In this document: one piece after another, positions 5,251 through 8,443 of the stretch | How positions within the stretch are numbered: the first letter of the stretch is position 1 | Layout: each line of letters starts with the position of its first letter | NCBI GenBank assembly: GCA_965366365.1 | Contig: CBDUEV010000099.1 | Location: 1 to 8,443 of the forward strand | Source of the DNA: CBDUEV01 sp965366365 | GTDB lineage: Bacteria > Actinomycetota > Acidimicrobiia > Spongiisociales > JAENVV01 | Direction: 5' to 3' | DNA length: 8,443 bases | The notes under the pieces: model-generated | Told to the model about the DNA's origin: nothing | The model's database searches: none | What the model saw: the letters and a program-made list of their open reading frames with translations, nothing else | Translations under genes and position numbers: made by a program

Positions 5251-7373
5251 CAGGAACCCGCCAGATGAACTGGGCATGGGTGGCGCTGACAGTCATCACG
5301 CTCAGCACTGCGGGCGCCATGTGGGATGTGGTGGCCTTGGCGGAGTCGCTGGTGGTGGTCATCGGCGAGGTGGCCTGGATGGGGCTTGCGCCAGTGTTCG
5401 GTGTGCTGGGTGTCGTGATCATGTCCAAACAGCCGGGGAACCGGATCGGGCAGTTGTTGCTGCTCATTGGGGGCGGTCTGGCAAGCGAGGTCATCCTCGG
5501 GGGCGTGCTCGACCTCCTCAACGGGGGAACGCTCGATATCACCGTCGAACCGGCCACCCTCTCCCCGTTGCTGTTCGCCAGGCTATGGGTCAACAACTGG
5601 ACGTGGGTGACGGCGATCTTCCCCATCTTTCTGCTGCTCTACGTTTTCCCCACTGGGAACCTGCCATCCCGCAGATGGATCTGGGCGCCACGCGTCATGA
5701 TCGTGATGGCAGTGATCATGCTCGGACTGGGGGCCTTCAGCTCGAACATCGGGCCGGTCAACGAGGCCTGGTTCGTGCCGAACCCAATCGGCTTCATCGA
5801 ACTCAGCACCATCAATCTGATTCTGGTGCCGTGGTCGGCGACGCTGGTCGCTCTCGCCGCTGGTGGGGTAGCTGCCATGGTCCTGCGGTACCGGCGAGCC
5901 TCGTATGTGGAGAGGAATCAAATCAAGCTGGTGTTGTTGGCAGTGGCATTCTTCGGTGCCATCTACGGAATGGAGGTCTCCGTCTTTTCGTGGACCAATG
6001 AGCCGACACTGGCCGGGCTCCTGTTGCCCGTGGCCGTGGCCGGTATTCCCGTGTCGATCACGATTGCCATCCTCCGGCACCGCCTGTTCGACATCGACGT
6101 CATCATCAGCCGGTCGCTTGCGTACGGCACGTTGGCCGTGTTCATCGGAGCCGTATACGTCGGCATGGTGGTCGGGATTGGGGAGTTGCTCGATCAACGA
6201 GGCAGCGTTGGTCTCTCGATCGCAGCCACCAGCCTCGTGGCGCTGGCGTTCCAGCCGGTCCGGGTTCGAGTCGAGCGACTGGCGAATCGCCTGGTGTACG
6301 GCGAGCGGGCCACTCCGTACGAGGTTCTCGCCCTGTTCTCGCGCCAGTCGGCCGAGGAGTCGGACGAGGAGTTGCTTGCTCGAATCCCGCGACTCATGGT
6401 TGACGGAACCGGTGCCTCGGCCGCTGCTCTGTGGGTTCGTTCGGACGCCGGCTTTCGCGTCGCTTCGACGTGGCCGGCGGATGCGGTTGGACGCGTTCTG
6501 GATGCGGGAGCGACATTCACCGATCCTGCAGCTGACTACTCAATGTCGGTGTTTCATGACGGTGAGCTACTCGGTGGGATCTCGTTGACCAAGGGCCGGG
6601 GCGAATCCATTACTCCCACCGAGGAGGAGCTGCTGGCCAACCTGGCCGGTGGTCTGGGCCTGGCGCTCCGCAACACACAACTGACGGAGCAACTCCGCAA
6701 ACAGGTCAGGGACTTGAAACGATCGCGGGATCGGATCGTCAGTGCCGCCGACCAGGCCAGGCGCTCGCTCGAGCATGATCTGGACAGTGGTCCACAACAG
6801 CAATTGGTGGCGGTCAAAGTGAAGCTGGGACCCACCCGCGTTCTCGCGGAGAAGTCAGGTGCCGTGAAGACCGCTCAGATCCTCGCCGATATCGAAGCCC
6901 AGGCGGGTGACGCCATCCAGGCCGTGCGCGACTTTGCGGCCGGCATCTATCCGCCGCTGCTCGGAGCTGAAGGACTTGCCGTGGCCCTGGGGCATCAAAC
7001 TCGACGCGCTGCCTTGCCGATCGCCGTGCATTCAAATGGGATCGGCCGCTACCCGCGAGATGTAGAAGCTGCTGTGTACTTCACCGTGCTCGAAGCCCTA
7101 CAGAACACCGCCAAGTATGCGGACGCGTCGGGTGCTGAGGTGAGCCTCAGCGAGCGCAATGGCGATCTCCTCTTCGAGGTCCGCGACGATGGGCGGGGCT
7201 TCGACACCGGCGCCGTGCGCCCGGGCATTGGGCTCAACGGCATTGCCGACAGGATCGACACCGTCGGCGGCGCTTGGAGGATCACGTCGTACCCGGGTAC
7301 CGGAACGGTGGTGAGTGGGTCGGTACCCGTCCGAGAGCCGGCGCTTGTACCCGCCAGTTTGGAATCGGCTTGA
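5247..7373 (+). CDS. multi-TM HisKA_3-family kinase, intact ATPase domain but phospho-acceptor His replaced by Asp
   Basis: The product has 708 residues and is a full-length paralogue of the preceding protein. It has about nine membrane segments up to residue ~335, the same FPTGN..SRRW and RLFDIDVIISRSLAYG motifs, a GAF-like region (about 357-475), a DHp region (about 490-580) and a C-terminal HATPase domain. The ATPase domain looks complete: N-box Asn620 in EALQNTAKYA, G1 box Asp647-Asp-Gly-Arg-Gly651 (DDGRGFD) and G2 box GIGLNG (660-665). The H-box reads LEHDLDSGPQQ, so Asp513 sits where the phospho-acceptor His belongs and Ser514 replaces the acidic residue used for catalysis and phosphatase activity. 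His510, three residues earlier, is out of register. It likely acts as an ATP-binding donor for its neighbour. The start may be ATG 5247 (4-bp overlap with the upstream stop) or ATG 5265, which has the better ribosome site (AGGA at 5252-5255). It ends with tandem stops TGA TAA. Confidence 0.9.
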   Translation: MTGTRQMNWAWVALTVITLSTAGAMWDVVALAESLVVVIGEVAWMGLAPVFGVLGVVIMSKQPGNRIGQLLLLIGGGLASEVILGGVLDLLNGGTLDITVEPATLSPLLFARLWVNNWTWVTAIFPIFLLLYVFPTGNLPSRRWIWAPRVMIVMAVIMLGLGAFSSNIGPVNEAWFVPNPIGFIELSTINLILVPWSATLVALAAGGVAAMVLRYRRASYVERNQIKLVLLAVAFFGAIYGMEVSVFSWTNEPTLAGLLLPVAVAGIPVSITIAILRHRLFDIDVIISRSLAYGTLAVFIGAVYVGMVVGIGELLDQRGSVGLSIAATSLVALAFQPVRVRVERLANRLVYGERATPYEVLALFSRQSAEESDEELLARIPRLMVDGTGASAAALWVRSDAGFRVASTWPADAVGRVLDAGATFTDPAADYSMSVFHDGELLGGISLTKGRGESITPTEEELLANLAGGLGLALRNTQLTEQLRKQVRDLKRSRDRIVSAADQARRSLEHDLDSGPQQQLVAVKVKLGPTRVLAEKSGAVKTAQILADIEAQAGDAIQAVRDFAAGIYPPLLGAEGLAVALGHQTRRAALPIAVHSNGIGRYPRDVEAAVYFTVLEALQNTAKYADASGAEVSLSERNGDLLFEVRDDGRGFDTGAVRPGIGLNGIADRIDTVGGAWRITSYPGTGTVVSGSVPVREPALVPASLESA

Positions 7374-7448
7374 TAACGCGGCGGCGAAGGCCGGAGCATG
7401 CGTGCAGAACCAACCACGTGTCTCGACCGGCGAATCCGGCGAGCGACT

Positions 7449-7455
7449 GGAGGAG
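7449..7455 (+). promoter_or_regulatory. ribosome binding site deciding a GTG start
   Basis: GGAGGAG, five bases before GTG 7461, is the strongest Shine-Dalgarno sequence in the window. It favours this GTG over the in-frame ATG at 7398 and over the later GTG at 7539. Confidence 0.65.
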
Positions 7456-7460
7456 CATCA

Positions 7461-8108
7461 GTGGACACACAATCGAGGACCGGGACGACGAGCGTCCGAA
7501 CTGACCCCGGTCGGGCTGTTGGTGGGCTGAGGTCTCCGGTGACGGCAGGTCGGCTCGGCGTCTTCGGCGGGCTGCTCTGGGTTGGGGCGATCGCCCTCGA
7601 GTATTCGAAGGATCTCCAACCTCCTGCCAGTGGCGGGCTCTTCCACCTCAACCAGGCGATGTTCGCCGTCGGGCTGTTCTGCTGGGTGATCGTCATCCTC
7701 GGGTACCACTGGCTCGGCGCGGCCGGTACTGGTTGGTCCCGTTTTGCCCTGCCAGTGTGGGCCGGGGGAGTTGCACTGATCGCGGTCGGGTCGGTGATCT
7801 CCCTCCTGTTGTTCAGCCTCGTGTCGACGTCAGACGCCGTCTACGACGACAACCCGCTGATGCCGGTCGGCGGGATCGTGTCGCTCGGGGCGTCCCTCGT
7901 GGCCGGCGTGGCCGTGGGTCGCGCTGGGCGTCTGCCGGGCTCGTTGAGGTGGGCCGTGCTGGCGTACGCGCTCTATGTGCTGGGAGGCCTGTTCGTGCCG
8001 CTCTTCCTCGGCTCCGAGCCCAATGCGGTCACCGAGAGTCTGTGGGGCCTGGCGTGGGTAGGTCTCGGCGCTGTGCTGATCCGGAGCGGTCCGGCAGTCG
8101 AGGGGTAG
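7461..8108 (+). CDS. six-TM integral membrane protein of unknown function
   Basis: I do not recognise this gene. From the GTG start the product has 215 residues. A polar N-terminal stretch of about 30 residues, rich in Arg and Thr, is followed by six predicted membrane helices (about 31-48, 64-84, 97-121, 133-153, 162-184, 190-207). Short loops and a very short tail (PAVEG) complete it, and no catalytic or transporter signature is visible. It lies 87 bp downstream of the second kinase-like gene on the same strand, with no clear terminator between, so it may belong to the same transcript. The 87-bp gap holds only a short direct repeat (CCGGCGA twice). A role in sensing or accessory function for the kinase pair is possible, but the only support is position. 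An in-frame GTG at 7539 would shorten the N-terminus by 26 residues. Confidence 0.75.
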   Translation: MDTQSRTGTTSVRTDPGRAVGGLRSPVTAGRLGVFGGLLWVGAIALEYSKDLQPPASGGLFHLNQAMFAVGLFCWVIVILGYHWLGAAGTGWSRFALPVWAGGVALIAVGSVISLLLFSLVSTSDAVYDDNPLMPVGGIVSLGASLVAGVAVGRAGRLPGSLRWAVLAYALYVLGGLFVPLFLGSEPNAVTESLWGLAWVGLGAVLIRSGPAVEG

Positions 8109-8113
8109 CTGCA

Positions 8114-8127
8114 GCCTCGTTGGAGGC
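8114..8127. terminator. weak short hairpin between convergent genes
   Basis: GCCTC-GTTG-GAGGC forms a 5-bp stem with a 4-base loop in the 33-bp gap between two converging genes. The location suits a bidirectional terminator, but the stem is short and no T-run follows on either strand, so this is tentative. Confidence 0.2.
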
Positions 8128-8141
8128 GCTCGCCATCGATT

Positions 8142-8443
8142 TCAAGATCCGGTGGCCTGCTCCCACATGTCGGCGAGCGTGTCCATCCCGAACTGCGACT
8201 TCGGGATGAATCCGACGGCGCCGGCCGACACAGCCACTTGCTCGTAGTCACCGGACTCGTGGGTGGACATCACCACAACCACCGGCGGTTCGGCGAGGGC
8301 GCGCATCCGCCGCGTGGTTTCGATGCCGTCGATTCCGGGCATCTGCACGTCCATGAGCACCAGGTCGGGCCGTGTCTCGGCGACCAGCTCGAGGGCTTGC
8401 TCACCGTTCACCGCCTCGGCAACGACCTCGAAGCCATCGGTCA
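8142..8443 (-). CDS. single-domain response regulator (CheY-like receiver), N-terminus beyond window
   Basis: The frame is open to the right window edge. The 99 complete visible residues are most of a receiver domain, beginning in beta-2 (TDGFEVVAEAVNGEQALELV). The phospho-acceptor Asp is in LVLMDVQMPG (codon at 8349-8351), the switch Ser is in VVVVMSTHES and the conserved Lys is in GFIPKSQF. About 20-25 N-terminal residues, including the acidic pair, are outside the window. An internal GTG at 8411 is not the start, because receiver sequence continues upstream of it. The protein ends about 18 residues after the conserved Lys, so there is no DNA-binding or enzymatic output domain. It could act through protein contact, as a relay, or as a phosphate sink. 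It converges on the membrane-protein gene with a 33-bp gap and probably belongs to a transcription unit outside the window. Its partner kinase cannot be told from this sequence. Confidence 0.88.
   Translation of the reverse strand, partial: TDGFEVVAEAVNGEQALELVAETRPDLVLMDVQMPGIDGIETTRRMRALAEPPVVVVMSTHESGDYEQVAVSAGAVGFIPKSQFGMDTLADMWEQATGS

Noticed and set aside
3127..7373. Recent tandem duplication of the kinase genes
   Set aside because: The proteins share architecture and motifs, but the nucleotide sequences and many residues differ widely, so the duplication, if local, is old; no long exact DNA repeat is seen.
7049..7696. Minus-strand open frame of 215 codons over the end of the second kinase gene
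   Set aside because: It lies opposite the conserved N, G1 and G2 boxes of the ATPase domain and is Ser/Pro/Arg-rich with no recognisable motif.

Overview
This is a GC-rich, densely coding window from what is probably a high-GC actinobacterium. An Acidimicrobiia-like lineage is my guess from protein style only; nothing in the window fixes the taxon. It holds seven genes, of which the first and last run off the window ends. No rRNA, tRNA, CRISPR array, IS element or phage gene was seen.

Layout. Positions 1-624 (+) hold the C-terminal two thirds of an archaeo-eukaryotic primase-type polymerase of the LigD PolDom (NHEJ) family. Converging on it, 651-1652 (-) encodes a protein with an unrecognised N-terminal region and a C-terminal cyclic-nucleotide-binding domain. 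A divergent intergenic region (1653-1825) separates it from a tightly coupled operon on the + strand. That operon encodes a receiver/class III nucleotide cyclase (1826-3130) and two paralogous multi-TM histidine-kinase-like proteins (3127-5250 and 5247-7373), joined by two 4-bp ATGA overlaps. A six-TM membrane protein of unknown role follows (7461-8108). A stand-alone response-regulator receiver (8142 to beyond 8443, -) converges from the right.

How the genes may work together. The central genes read as a local signalling circuit: membrane kinase pair, then phosphorylation of the receiver-cyclase, then cyclic nucleotide, then the divergently encoded cyclic-nucleotide-binding protein. This wiring is inferred from domains and adjacency.

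The most striking point is that the two kinase paralogues carry complementary lesions. The first has an intact H-box (His528 with the DxxxQ phosphatase motif), but its ATP-binding domain has lost the N-box Asn, the G1-box Asp and Gly, and part of the ATP lid. The second has an intact ATP-binding domain, but Asp513 replaces the phospho-accepting His and Ser514 replaces the following acidic residue. Neither should work as a homodimer, but a heterodimer could restore one working kinase. The cyclase is also unusual: it keeps a decayed NarL/LuxR-type helix-turn-helix between receiver and cyclase, and it has a Gln/Thr pair at the substrate-specifying positions.
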